Positions 6,653-14,326 are shown, counted from the stretch's first letter. The stretch: 62,916 bases of DNA from an uncultured Prochlorococcus sp. (GCA_902537445.1 CACBBI010000005.1:1-62916); one strand, 5' to 3'. The notes: a model not told the origin generated them from the letters alone. Translations and numbers: made by a program.

Positions 6653-6671
6653 TTGAGAGTCGATTTAATAA
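6653..6671 (+). promoter_or_regulatory. recurrent promoter-like motif, plus-strand site
   Basis: TTGAGAGTCGATTTAATAA differs at three positions from TTGACAGTCGATCTAAAATAA after allowing a 2-base shorter end. It faces the 74-aa gene at 6938, but about 270 bp away, so its target is unclear. Confidence 0.35.
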
Positions 6672-6708
6672 CCCTTTCAGTAGTTGGAATTTCTGGAGAG
6701 ATTTCTTG

Positions 6709-6852
6709 TTACCGATATTTATTTAGTAATCGGGTATAAATTACCAACAATACTATTACCCCTACTATTCCATAAATTGCATGGTATGGGTCGTGATGAT
6801 TCTGCCAAAGCTCCTTTAAAAATTCCTTCAATACTTCATAGCCATTGCTCAA
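6709..6852 (-). CDS. small membrane protein, 47 aa (TTG start)
   Basis: Reading from TTG at 6852 gives SNGYEVLKEFLKELW, a histidine/aspartate stretch (QNHHDPYHAIYG) and one transmembrane helix (GIVGVIVLLVIYTRLL). The plus-strand frame here is longer but starts at TTG and has no protein-like pattern. No ATG is available in frame, so either TTG is used or the start has been lost. Function unknown. Confidence 0.45.
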   Translation of the reverse strand: MSNGYEVLKEFLKELWQNHHDPYHAIYGIVGVIVLLVIYTRLLNKYR

Positions 6853-6937
6853 TGAGAATAACACCCATAAGATTTTCTCTAATTAATTTGCATAATTCCT
6901 TACAACTGGTAATTTTAGTGGGCTTCAATAAATTCAA

Positions 6938-7162
6938 ATGCAAGACCAAAAAATTGAAAAGATAGCAGCTTTTGCAGTAAACATAACTAAGGTGCTGGTA
7001 ATAATTTATCTAGGCTTAATAGAAGCATTTAAAATTGGAAAATTACTTAGAGAGAAGTTAGATGCTGAATTTGATATTTCTCGAAAATGGGCTTCACAAA
7101 ATTATTCAATTCTAAAAAAACGACTAGCGGAACGAAAAGTAGCTGGTGTTCCAGAAAATTAG
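6938..7162 (+). CDS. membrane-anchored protein, 74 aa
   Basis: One transmembrane segment (about residues 12-30, FAVNITKVLVIIYLGLI) is followed by a basic amphipathic C-terminus. It converges with the 87-aa gene. No recognised family. Confidence 0.55.
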   Translation: MQDQKIEKIAAFAVNITKVLVIIYLGLIEAFKIGKLLREKLDAEFDISRKWASQNYSILKKRLAERKVAGVPEN

Positions 7163-7174
7163 TAAGCGTTTCAT

Positions 7175-7438
7175 TTACGCAACAAGTTTGATCGAATATA
7201 CCGCATCCTTACAATTATTTTTTTTATCCCATTCCTTCGCGAAAGGAGATTCCATCTCTGCACCTAATTTTTCTAAGTCGGTACAGTTCATTAATAAATG
7301 AGATTTGTGTTCATTCACTTTTACAAACTCATAATCAGTTACAAACTCCTTGCACATTTCTTCAAGAAATAATGTCGTTACATCATTTTTAAATTCTTCA
7401 AATGTACAGCTAAAAGTTGAGATGATAAGAGTGTTCAT
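7175..7438 (-). CDS. small protein, possible ferredoxin-fold dimer family, 87 aa
   Basis: It begins MNTLIISTFSCTFEEFKNDV. The early beta strand followed by a FEEF/FEQYE-type helix resembles the DUF3764-type protein at 23123, and ends with SIKLV, so a small alpha/beta-barrel dimer is plausible but unproven. Its start lies 23 bp from promoter-like motif site 2. Between motif and start is a hairpin GGGGC-AATTA-GCCCC in the predicted 5' leader. Function unknown. Confidence 0.55.
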   Translation of the reverse strand: MNTLIISTFSCTFEEFKNDVTTLFLEEMCKEFVTDYEFVKVNEHKSHLLMNCTDLEKLGAEMESPFAKEWDKKNNCKDAVYSIKLVA

Positions 7439-7460
7439 AAAAATAGGGGCTAATTGCCCC

Positions 7461-7482
7461 TTATTTTATATCGACTGTCAAT
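7461..7482 (-). promoter_or_regulatory. recurrent promoter-like motif, site 2
   Basis: Minus-strand ATTGACAGTCGATATAAAAT AAGG, 23 bp before the start of the 87-aa gene: the same distance as site 1 to its ATG. It is followed by a small G+C-rich hairpin. Confidence 0.55.
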
Positions 7483-7488
7483 CTCCTT

Positions 7489-7761
7489 CTATGAGTAGAC
7501 TTTGGCAACTATTGGACCAGCCTCTTCATCAGTAAATACAGGTATGGTTTCCCAATTGAGAAATTCACCCCATTCAGCGGCATGTTGATATATTGCTTTT
7601 GGATTATCAGTCTTTAAAACTATCCAACCCTCTAAAGAACCGGGTGCGTGATATCTTCCAATCATCTCAACTCCAGGATAATTTCCCCCACCACTAAGAA
7701 ATTTTTCTGCACCTTTTTGATGATATCCGGCCTTAAATGACCAATGCTGAACATAAAGCAT
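7489..7761 (-). CDS. DUF3303-type protein, 90 aa
   Basis: It starts MLYVQHWSFKAGYHQKGAE and contains GSLEGWIVLKTDNPKAIYQH and TPVFTDEEA-like elements (here IPVFTDEEAG), the pattern of DUF3303 proteins of marine cyanobacteria, which probably adopt a ferredoxin-like dimeric fold. A paralogue is at 14556-14867. Function unknown. Promoter-like motif site 3 lies 78 bp upstream. Confidence 0.7.
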   Translation of the reverse strand: MLYVQHWSFKAGYHQKGAEKFLSGGGNYPGVEMIGRYHAPGSLEGWIVLKTDNPKAIYQHAAEWGEFLNWETIPVFTDEEAGPIVAKVYS

Positions 7762-7838
7762 TTTCTTTTAAATTTTTATTGGCTTTCTATTACTAGCAAA
7801 AAAAATAATAACTGAAAATAAATAGTTTTAATTGCCCA

Positions 7839-7860
7839 TTATTGTAGATCGACTTTCTAA
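7839..7860 (-). promoter_or_regulatory. recurrent promoter-like motif, site 3
   Basis: Minus-strand AAGTCGATCTACAATAA, the core AGTCGATCTA-AATAA with the TTGACA part degenerate (TTAGAA). It lies upstream of the DUF3303 gene. Confidence 0.45.
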
Positions 7861-8043
7861 AAAAAATATCAAATGTCCGACCTAGTTAATAGAGAGCACT
7901 ATGTCGTAAGGGGGGTAGCTAAGGTTACGTATTAACTATATGCAAGTACATACTTTATGCAATATGCAGTCTCAAACTAGTTCCACTAACGTCAATAAAC
8001 TCTTGTTATATCAAAAGAATAATGGATGAAAAATCAACAAAGG

Positions 8044-8092
8044 AGTGCTTTGGGAACACTATATCGCAGGTCCGAATCAGGTCGCCCCGACT
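8044..8092 (+). repeat. tRNA-Pro 3'-half fragment, copy 3
   Basis: The fragment has AGTGC-TTTGGGA-ACACT, T-arm sequence GCAGGTCCGAATCAGG and acceptor end GTCGCCCCGACT. It has the same boundaries as copy 1, with scattered substitutions. It is the right-hand limit of the tRNA-flanked region. Confidence 0.8.
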
Positions 8093-8286
8093 TTTAAAAA
8101 CCAATTTATAAAAAAGACTTTTCCGGACTCTCTTTATTTATTTTTTTCATTATCAGAAGAGAAAAAGTTGCTAGGAGGTAGCTAACAAATATATATTTTT
8201 AAAAAAATTGAAAAATCAAACTTTTTTGGGAGTTATATTCTAAAATTTTAAAACCTTAATTTACGATATTTCTTGTCTATAGATTT

Positions 8287-9381
8287 ATGAATAATTACAT
8301 TTCGGTTATTTTACCTACTCATAATGAAGAAAAAAATATTATTCCTATTATTCGAGAGATAGTAGAAAAAAATGATAAAGATAATCTCGAAATTATTGTT
8401 GTAGACGATAATTCTAATGATAATACAGAAAATTTAATTAGAGAGTTTTCCAAGAAAGACAGCAGAGTGAGATTAATTAGCCGAATAGATAGATTTGGCT
8501 TATCTAGTGCAATTAAAGAAGGATGTTTAAATGCGCGTGGCGACATAATTGCAGTAATGGATTCAGATGGTCAGCATGAAGTCAGTTCACTTGTCTCAGC
8601 TTTAGATTATATTTCTAACAATAATGAAGATGTAGTAATTGGTAGTAGATTCTTGAAAAAATCTTCTATAGAGGGTTTAAGCAAGAATAGAAAGGACAGT
8701 TCAACAATCGCTAATAAAATAGCAAGGGTAAGTCTTTCAAATAACTATAAAAATCTCACAGACTATTTAAGTGGATTCTTTGTATTTAAGAGGTTTTCTT
8801 GTATTGAATTTATAAAAAGAATTGATGTAAATGGTTTCAAGTTTTTATATGAGTTACTCGCGATAAGTAAGGGCAGATTAAATATTTTCGAAATTCCTCT
8901 TAAATTCAAGCCAAGAAGATCAGGTAATTCAAAATTAGATATTGCTGTTGTTTGGGATTTTAATATTTCTATAATTCATTCTATTCTTGGAAGAGTTATT
9001 CCAAGGAGAGCAATCAGCTTTGGAATAGTTGGTTTGACTGGAGTACTTGTACAATTTACTGTCTTATATCTTTTACTTTGGTTTACAAAATTCACCTTTA
9101 TTAGAATCCTGCCTTTTGCTGTTATTAGTGCCGCATGTTCAAATTTTTTAATTAATAATTTATTTACATTTAAAAATAGAAGACTTTTCGGATTAAATCT
9201 TTGGATTGGCTTATTCAAATTTTTATTAGTATCGTCACTTCCAGTAATCGCAAATGTGGGACTTGCTAGTTCATTCTACGTTTTCATATCATCAAACACT
9301 TTTTTTTCTCAAATTGCAGGAATTTTCGTAGTCTTCATTTGGAACTATGCAGCCTCTTCTAAATTTGTATGGAATAATTGA
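8287..9381 (+). CDS. family 2 glycosyltransferase fused to GtrA-like domain, 364 aa
   Basis: Residues about 5-230 form a polyprenol-phosphate sugar transferase of the DPM1 type: ILPTHNEEKNI, VVDDNSNDNT, and MDSDGQHE with the metal-binding acidic residues, then GSRF. Residues about 240-364 contain four hydrophobic segments with the GtrA pattern (FGIVGLTGVLVQFTVLYLLL, NFLINNLFTFKNRR). Such fusions make or flip lipid-linked sugars for surface polysaccharide or glycoprotein. The next gene, a DUF2079 membrane protein, starts 10 bp later and probably acts with it. Located just right of the tRNA fragments, typical for surface-modification cargo. Confidence 0.85.
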   Translation: MNNYISVILPTHNEEKNIIPIIREIVEKNDKDNLEIIVVDDNSNDNTENLIREFSKKDSRVRLISRIDRFGLSSAIKEGCLNARGDIIAVMDSDGQHEVSSLVSALDYISNNNEDVVIGSRFLKKSSIEGLSKNRKDSSTIANKIARVSLSNNYKNLTDYLSGFFVFKRFSCIEFIKRIDVNGFKFLYELLAISKGRLNIFEIPLKFKPRRSGNSKLDIAVVWDFNISIIHSILGRVIPRRAISFGIVGLTGVLVQFTVLYLLLWFTKFTFIRILPFAVISAACSNFLINNLFTFKNRRLFGLNLWIGLFKFLLVSSLPVIANVGLASSFYVFISSNTFFSQIAGIFVVFIWNYAASSKFVWNN

Positions 9382-9390
9382 ATAAAATCA

Positions 9391-10848
9391 ATGCGGCAAA
9401 ATTTGGAATTAATCAAGAACTTTTTAAAAAAAGAACACTTTTTTTTCTTTGTAAGCTTTTTAATACTAAGTTTTGCTTCTTCTTTGCGTCACTTTTGGTT
9501 TCATTCATCTTCTTGGGATTTAGGAATTTTTGATCAAGCTATTTATCTGATATCTCAAGGTCAAGAGCCTTTTAGTACTTTACTAGGATTTCATATTCTT
9601 GGAGATCATGGTGCATTAGTTCTATATCCACTGGGATTTTTATATAAATATTTCTCATCCACTTATTTTTTATTTTTCATTCAAAGCTTTGCTTTATCAG
9701 TTTCAATTTTTCCTCTTTATAGATTATCTAAATATTTGTATTTGTCTAAAATAGCAACGAGCGCAAGTTACATTGCTTTCTTGCTTTATCCGATAGTTTT
9801 TAATGTAAATATTTTTGATTTCCATCCAGAGGTACTAGCTTTTCCGATTGTATTAGATCTATTTATTTCAGTAAAAATCAATCAAATCAATTCTTTATGG
9901 AAATTTTCTTTAAAAGTTATTTTTATTTTAAGTTGTAAAATTACCAACTCATTTTTGGTTTTCGGTTTGGGTATTTGGTTAATTTTTAAAGGTTTTTCAA
10001 AAATTGGAGCATCAATAATTTGTGTTTCAATATTTTGGTTTATTTCAGTAGCTTTTTTTCTAATACCTCACTTTGGTGGACAGAATGCAAGCGTACTTCG
10101 ACAAGTAAGTAAATTTGGTATGAATCCCAATTTAGATTTTGATTTATTTACATTAATAAAGATTAGCAATCAATTATTTCTTCAAATATTAAGTTTTTCT
10201 AATTTAGAGTATATATTCTTACTATGTTTACCAGTTTTATATCTTTTTTTTAGTAAAAGTCGTTTTACTTTTTTTTCAAATCTAATTCCATTTTTACCGC
10301 TATTTTTACTTAATTTAGTATCTAATTCTTATTCCATGAAGAATATTGTTCATCAATATTCATTGTTTTTTGTTCCTTTCATAGCTGTCTCAATTCAAGA
10401 AAGTTTATCTCCAAGATTAATTCAAGGTTTTGTTAATTACCCTAAGTGGTTTCAAATTAGAGCATCCTATTTAATAATCTTTTGGAGTGTATTAACTTTT
10501 TTAATTTTTTCAAGATTTAGTTTTTATTTAGGTCCTTTTCATAATCATTTTACTTCCTCAGATGCACGAAGAGAGGCTATTTCACTTGTTAAAGATGCAT
10601 CTGCAGTATTGACTACTAACGACTTAGTCCCACACTTATCAAGGAGAAAATATATTAAATTCACTGACTCAGAGAAAGAATATAATTTAGAAAGTTTTGA
10701 TGAAATTCTTTTGGATACAGATAAACCTGGATGGCGATCTAACCATTTATATGTTGATAAAATTTATGATTATCTTGAATCTTCTAACGAATGGGGAAAA
10801 GTTTATGAAAAAAATTTCATAGCATTATTTAAAAAACTCAATTATTAG
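9391..10848 (+). CDS. DUF2079 polytopic membrane protein, 485 aa
   Basis: About ten hydrophobic segments. The N-terminal region has the DUF2079 hallmark: SSWDLGIFDQAIYLISQGQ, then HILGDHGALVLYPL, and later FDFHPEVLAFP. The conserved D-x-x-x-x-D and H-x-P elements resemble the luminal motifs of GT-C glycosyltransferases, so it may transfer sugar from a polyprenol carrier made by the upstream enzyme; that is inference. It is transcribed with the upstream gene (10-bp gap). Length is normal for the family. Confidence 0.8.
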   Translation: MRQNLELIKNFLKKEHFFFFVSFLILSFASSLRHFWFHSSSWDLGIFDQAIYLISQGQEPFSTLLGFHILGDHGALVLYPLGFLYKYFSSTYFLFFIQSFALSVSIFPLYRLSKYLYLSKIATSASYIAFLLYPIVFNVNIFDFHPEVLAFPIVLDLFISVKINQINSLWKFSLKVIFILSCKITNSFLVFGLGIWLIFKGFSKIGASIICVSIFWFISVAFFLIPHFGGQNASVLRQVSKFGMNPNLDFDLFTLIKISNQLFLQILSFSNLEYIFLLCLPVLYLFFSKSRFTFFSNLIPFLPLFLLNLVSNSYSMKNIVHQYSLFFVPFIAVSIQESLSPRLIQGFVNYPKWFQIRASYLIIFWSVLTFLIFSRFSFYLGPFHNHFTSSDARREAISLVKDASAVLTTNDLVPHLSRRKYIKFTDSEKEYNLESFDEILLDTDKPGWRSNHLYVDKIYDYLESSNEWGKVYEKNFIALFKKLNY

Positions 10849-10860
10849 AGACATATTTAG

Positions 10861-10926
10861 CTAGAGGGGTAGCCAATACGTTCCTAACTTATCAACACCA
10901 TTTTTATCAAAATTAGAATTACTCAT
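10861..10926 (-). CDS. tiny ORF downstream of hli, 21 aa
   Basis: ATG directly abuts the hli stop codon on the minus strand. The product is polar (MSNSNFDKNGVDKLG) and ends TYWLPL. The tight spacing mirrors the other hli plus small-ORF pairs, but the length makes the call weak. It may be a truncated version. Confidence 0.3.
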   Translation of the reverse strand: MSNSNFDKNGVDKLGTYWLPL

Positions 10927-11181
10927 TTAAAGGATTGGATATGCTATCCATCCAAATAAGGTGTAGTTAATAATGACAGCCATAAAACCTATCATCGCCA
11001 ACCTTCCATTTGTTCTTTCAGCAATAAACCAATAGGTATTTGGCCATTCAAATTTAGAAGTATTGGATATTTGATCTTCTGAAAGTGGGGTCTCTTTAGG
11101 AGTATTTTCCTGATCAAGATAAAAGTTACTATCTGGGTAATAGCTTTCACTTCTAATATTGTCTTCTTTTTTTTCAATCAT
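10927..11181 (-). CDS. hli: high light-inducible protein (Hli), 84 aa
   Basis: A 50-residue acidic N-terminus is followed by one Hli helix with the signature AERTNGRLAMIGFMAVIINY and FGWIAYPIL. It differs from the TTGQIIPG type and is closer to the 42-aa Hli at 27981 (AERTNGRMAMMG, NYGLFGWIIPGIF). Thylakoid membrane pigment binding and photoprotection are expected from the family. It stands alone, away from the two hli clusters. Confidence 0.88.
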   Translation of the reverse strand: MIEKKEDNIRSESYYPDSNFYLDQENTPKETPLSEDQISNTSKFEWPNTYWFIAERTNGRLAMIGFMAVIINYTLFGWIAYPIL

Positions 11182-11286
11182 TTTCCAGAAATTTGATTTT
11201 TATACATCTTAAAACCTAAAAAGGCTAAATAGGTTAAAAAAAGTATTTGTTCAATCAAATATTTTTATCTTATTCAGGTTTGCATT

Positions 11287-11450
11287 ATTTAAAGTCGTAG
11301 GAAGTCCAACAGCAGATTTCGAAACTACATAAAGAAAAGCTGATTCATTTCCTGTGTTCCCAACGAAATGTTCATCGCTATTATTGCTCTCTATTAATAT
11401 GAGCTCTCTTTTATAATTCCCACTAGTATGAAAATTTCAACGAGCTATGG
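11287..11450 (-). pseudogene. remnant of a cupin gene (3' part)
   Basis: Minus-strand translation gives IESNNSDEHFVGNTGNES and YVVSKSAVGLPTT, matching the C-terminal end of the cupin gene at 5669 (IESTNGDEHFVENIGNEP, YVVAASAVGLSTT). Upstream of this the cupin HxH region is missing or scrambled, and no start is present. It is a fragment left from a duplication or deletion. Confidence 0.7.
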
Positions 11451-11523
11451 TTTATTTATCTTTAGATAATTGTTAGAGGGTTTATCAACCACTCTTTCTT
11501 AAAACCATGGTGGTTGTTTTTAA

Positions 11524-12246
11524 TTAGTCATATGTTTTTGAGGAGTTTTCAAGTAATCCATTTAATTCTAGGAGTTCTTCTTTACTAAGTTCCCTATATT
11601 CTCCTGTTGGCACGTCTAACTTAATATTCATAATTCTTACACGTTTTAATGATCGTACCCTATATCCTAAGGCCTCACACATTCTTCTAATCTGGCGGTT
11701 AAGTCCCTGTGTGAGTATAATTTTAAAATTTCTTGGGCCCAATTGTTCTACGAAACAATTTTTAGTTATTGTGTCTAATATTTCAACTCCATTACTCATG
11801 CTTTGAATAAAGTCGCTATTAATCGGACGATTAACTTTTACAATATATTCTTTTTCATGATTATTTCTTGCTCTGAGTATTTTATTTACTATATCTCCAT
11901 CATTAGTTAAAAAAATAAGTCCCTCACTGAGCTTATCTAATCTTCCGATAGGGAAAATTCTTTTAGGATATTTAATGAAATCTATGACATTATTTGGTTC
12001 TAATTTTCTATCTGTTGTACAAACAATTCCTATAGGTTTATTAAAGGCTAAATATATGTCTTTTTGTCTCTTTGATTTTTCTATTGTTTGACCTTCAACT
12101 TTTATTTGATCACTATCCTCTACTTTGGTTCCAAGGTCTGGAATTTTGCCATTAATGGTTACTTTTCCTTCTAGGATTAATCTATCTGCTTCTCTTCTAG
12201 AACAATAACCGACTTCACTTAAATATTTATTTATTCTGGTAGCCAT
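11524..12246 (-). CDS. rluF: 23S rRNA pseudouridine synthase RluF-type, 240 aa
   Basis: It has an N-terminal S4 RNA-binding domain (residues 1-55, RINKYLSEVGYCSRREADR) and an RsuA/RluF catalytic domain with FPIGRLDKLSEGLIFLTNDG, where Asp104 is the nucleophile, plus GLNRQIRRMCEALGY. The strong match to RluF (IVDF/VIDF, KRVFPIGRLDK, HEKEY, LTQGLNRQIRRMCE) supports modification of 23S rRNA around the U2604 position. The C-terminal basic tail of the E. coli protein is absent. Motif site 4 lies 55 bp upstream. Its position in an accessory region suggests it can be gained or lost. Confidence 0.85.
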   Translation of the reverse strand: MATRINKYLSEVGYCSRREADRLILEGKVTINGKIPDLGTKVEDSDQIKVEGQTIEKSKRQKDIYLAFNKPIGIVCTTDRKLEPNNVIDFIKYPKRIFPIGRLDKLSEGLIFLTNDGDIVNKILRARNNHEKEYIVKVNRPINSDFIQSMSNGVEILDTITKNCFVEQLGPRNFKIILTQGLNRQIRRMCEALGYRVRSLKRVRIMNIKLDVPTGEYRELSKEELLELNGLLENSSKTYD

Positions 12247-12300
12247 TTTCGATGTTTCACTTTTATCTGCACTAAATAAAATAATTTACTAATCTCCTTA

Positions 12301-12321
12301 TATTTTAGATCAGCTGTCAAT
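12301..12321 (-). promoter_or_regulatory. recurrent promoter-like motif, site 4
   Basis: Minus-strand ATTGACAGCTGATCTAAAAT, upstream of rluF; differs from site 1 by the swap TCG to CTG. Confidence 0.5.
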
Positions 12322-12399
12322 TTTAGTTATTATTCTCATTATTGAATTTCTGATTATTTTCATTAGTAATTTATACCGCACAGATCTATCTCTTTTTTT

Positions 12400-12645
12400 T
12401 TAATTCCAATTTTTTTCAATTTTCCTCCATCCCTTAGAAAGTAATCTTTCATAAATTTCTCTAGCTAAATCTATTTCAACAGAAACTGTATTTGTCATTA
12501 ACGGTGGTTTGTTTCCTAATCCCCCCACTATTTTTCCAGTATCTATAAACATATACTCAAAAACTCCATCAATACTCTTATCGTTTTTCATAAATCTTTT
12601 AACTTCTGACCTATTTGAATTGATCAACCAATAAGATTTAGCCAT
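12400..12645 (-). CDS. hypothetical protein, DUF1651-like, 81 aa
   Basis: It starts MAKSYWLINSNRSEVKRF and ends IDLAREIYERLLSKGWRKIE. The pattern of an early W, then an A-x-x-x-(W/Y)-x-x-L-x-x-x-GW ending, resembles DUF1651 proteins of Synechococcus and Prochlorococcus. The match is from memory and moderate. It lies 32 bp downstream of the SRAP gene and may share its transcript. Function unknown. Confidence 0.6.
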   Translation of the reverse strand: MAKSYWLINSNRSEVKRFMKNDKSIDGVFEYMFIDTGKIVGGLGNKPPLMTNTVSVEIDLAREIYERLLSKGWRKIEKNWN

Positions 12646-12677
12646 TAATCTAACCTTGGAATTAGTAAGCGTTCCAT

Positions 12678-13316
12678 TTAAAACAAACTCATTTGATCAG
12701 TTTCTTTTTTCATTACATCTTCTACTAACCAACCATCAGGGGGCCAACTCATCATGATTGCAAATAATCCCTTTAATTCATCTGCATCTTTAACTTGCTC
12801 TGTCCATTGTTCCTCATATCCATTAGGAACGATGACAGGCATGCGGTGATGTAAAGGTTTAATTAAATCATTCGGATCAGTAGTTAAAACGCAGCAACTT
12901 TCAAGTTCTGCTCCATCTGGTGCGGTCCATTTGCTCCAAATTCCTCCTAACCAAAAAGTTTCATAATTAGCTTTTCGAACACGATATTTTTTTTCAAAAA
13001 AACCGCTAGCAGGTATTAGGCACCTTTTATGTTTCCAACTTCCACTAAATAATTTTTTTTCTTCTACGGTTTCTGATCTTGCATTAAATGGTCTTGGTCT
13101 TTTCTTATCAAATGGGTCTTTCGCCCAAGGAGAAATAAAGCCCCATGTCATAAAAGTAGTTTTAATTCTTCCTTCGTTTTTAATTACAAGAACAGGATCA
13201 TTAGGTCTTATTAGATTTTGAGTCTCATATTTAGAATCCAGTCCACTTGGATAGTCTTTTTTTAAAACCGTTGGCAACTTCTCAAATTTAGTTGTCAGCT
13301 CAAATCTTCCGCACAT
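12678..13316 (-). CDS. SRAP domain protein (HMCES/YedK family), 212 aa
   Basis: Autoproteolytic SRAP proteins crosslink covalently to abasic sites in single-stranded DNA and shield them. The catalytic Cys2 (MCGRFE), FNARSET (Asn78), PASGFFE (Glu108) and LHHRMPV (His156/157) are all present, and the length is normal. Family members are linked to DNA-damage tolerance. The motif site 5 lies 52 bp upstream; it is not a recognisable LexA box. Start is the ATG that exposes Cys2, required for activity. Confidence 0.88.
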   Translation of the reverse strand: MCGRFELTTKFEKLPTVLKKDYPSGLDSKYETQNLIRPNDPVLVIKNEGRIKTTFMTWGFISPWAKDPFDKKRPRPFNARSETVEEKKLFSGSWKHKRCLIPASGFFEKKYRVRKANYETFWLGGIWSKWTAPDGAELESCCVLTTDPNDLIKPLHHRMPVIVPNGYEEQWTEQVKDADELKGLFAIMMSWPPDGWLVEDVMKKETDQMSLF

Positions 13317-13367
13317 TGATTTTAAAAATATTTTTTAAACTCACTTTAAAAAAACAGCAAATTTACC

Positions 13368-13388
13368 TTATTTTAGATCTACTTTCAG
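13368..13388 (-). promoter_or_regulatory. recurrent promoter-like motif, site 5
   Basis: Minus-strand CTGAAAGTAGATCTAAAATA A upstream of the SRAP gene. The right-hand half GATCTAAAATAA is intact while TTGACAGTC is changed to CTGAAAGTA. Confidence 0.45.
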
Positions 13389-13507
13389 TTTTCTGAAATA
13401 AAAAACAATTTTTTGATCTTATAAAGTTTTTTATTTAAATAATTGAAAGAAAATTTAGATATTGAAATGCTTCCTCAAATTTAGTTTGAATGCTTCAAAC
13501 TTATTCT

Positions 13508-13639
13508 ATGAAAAATCCTATTCTTTATTTTTCAATGTTCTTTGGACTTGGAGAAGTTTATGTATTAATCTCTTCCTTCCATGATGATGACGATGATAAT
13601 AGGGAAAATATATTTATAATCTTGAAGTCAATAACTTAG
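13508..13639 (+). CDS. small membrane protein with acidic Asp run, 43 aa
   Basis: Paralogue of the 48-aa protein at 1639: MKNPILYFSMFFGLGEVYVL, then SSF and HDDDDDN. The C-terminal tail is unrelated and short, which may reflect a frame change after the Asp run. One transmembrane helix. Function unknown. Confidence 0.5.
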   Translation: MKNPILYFSMFFGLGEVYVLISSFHDDDDDNRENIFIILKSIT

Positions 13640-13785
13640 CGAGATAATTGATGATTTTATGAAGCTATATTTTTTGATGAAAATTGCTCGCTGAAACAGA
13701 CCGCCTTTAAATTTAGAGTTATATAGGAGAAACGAAATTATTACCTTACTTTCAAATATACCAAATTATTATATTCATTTTTAAA

Positions 13786-13889
13786 TTAAGTTGTTGGTCC
13801 TCTATCCGTATATGTTTGTGCCTTAAACCGTACTTCTTTATTAGTCGGTTGATAAGCATCCCTAGTTAGAACTTAGTTGTATCAGACAT
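13786..13889 (-). pseudogene. frameshifted small gene (one base missing)
   Basis: From ATG at 13889 the frame reads MSDTTKF then stops. One base shifted, the DNA continues as LTRDAYQPTNKEVRFKAQ then TYTDRGPTT and a stop. Restoring one base gives an uninterrupted 34-residue protein of a type I recall from Prochlorococcus. The 104-bp length, one short of a codon multiple, fits a single deletion. Confidence 0.5.
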
Positions 13890-13896
13890 AAATCAA

Positions 13897-14082
13897 ATGC
13901 CTTCAACACCAATAAAATCTTGTAATAAATATGTGTTGAGTTACAAAGATTCATCAAATAAGACACATGAAGTTGGCTTCTACGCACGTAATGCATACGA
14001 TTGCCTAATGCTAGCGAGAGAATTCAACTCTTACGTACATGACAATCCAGGATCTGTAATCAGAATCCAACAGAAATTTTGA
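13897..14082 (+). CDS. conserved hypothetical protein, 61 aa
   Basis: Soluble, with two beta-like stretches (NKYVLSYKDSSNKTHEVGF) and a helix (AYDCLMLAREFNSYV), ending in IRIQQKF. Well-formed start with no overlap to neighbours; it is followed after 11 bp by a 54-aa gene with GAGGAAATTA as ribosome site. Typical of small conserved picocyanobacterial proteins; function unknown. Confidence 0.65.
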   Translation: MPSTPIKSCNKYVLSYKDSSNKTHEVGFYARNAYDCLMLAREFNSYVHDNPGSVIRIQQKF

Positions 14083-14093
14083 GGAAATTAATT

Positions 14094-14258
14094 ATGAATT
14101 TAAAAAGATCACCATTCGCAATTCAAGATAAAAATGCAAGAGATCTTGATAATACAAAAGATTATCCAACAATTGCTGATTTAATGAGAGAACAGAAAGT
14201 TCCACATGATGACGGAAATACAGTTCACCATCGTAGAGATTTAGACTCCCTCGGTTAG
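14094..14258 (+). CDS. hypothetical protein, 54 aa
   Basis: Polar, probably disordered protein (MNLKRSPFAIQDKNARDLDN) with a central helix and a histidine/arginine patch (HHRRDLDSLG) at the end. RBS GAGGAAA precedes the ATG. It is likely an operon partner of the preceding 61-aa gene. Confidence 0.55.
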   Translation: MNLKRSPFAIQDKNARDLDNTKDYPTIADLMREQKVPHDDGNTVHHRRDLDSLG

Positions 14259-14326
14259 TTTACGAGAATGGCTATTTACTAATTTTTAAAAATTAAAGAT
14301 CATGATAAATGCTATTTGCGATTCAT

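Larger units (their letters stand above)
7762..8286. other. intergenic region with motif site 3 and tRNA fragment
   Basis: It contains the promoter-like motif at 7839-7860 (minus strand TTAGAAAGTCGATCTACAAT) and the third tRNA-Pro fragment (8044-8092). A 20-codon plus-strand ORF (7873-7935) is too short to call. Nothing else with coding character was seen. Confidence 0.5.

Noticed and set aside
6684-6965. Plus-strand 93-codon ORF starting at TTG
   Set aside because: No protein-like pattern; the minus strand of the same DNA codes a plausible 47-aa membrane protein, and the end overlaps the 74-aa gene.
7873-7935. 20-codon ORF near motif site 3
   Set aside because: Too short to separate from chance; no ribosome site.
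1-8286. Integrase or transposase genes expected for a mobile segment
   Set aside because: None of the readable frames shows a tyrosine recombinase, DDE transposase or phage structural motif; only the tRNA scars remain.
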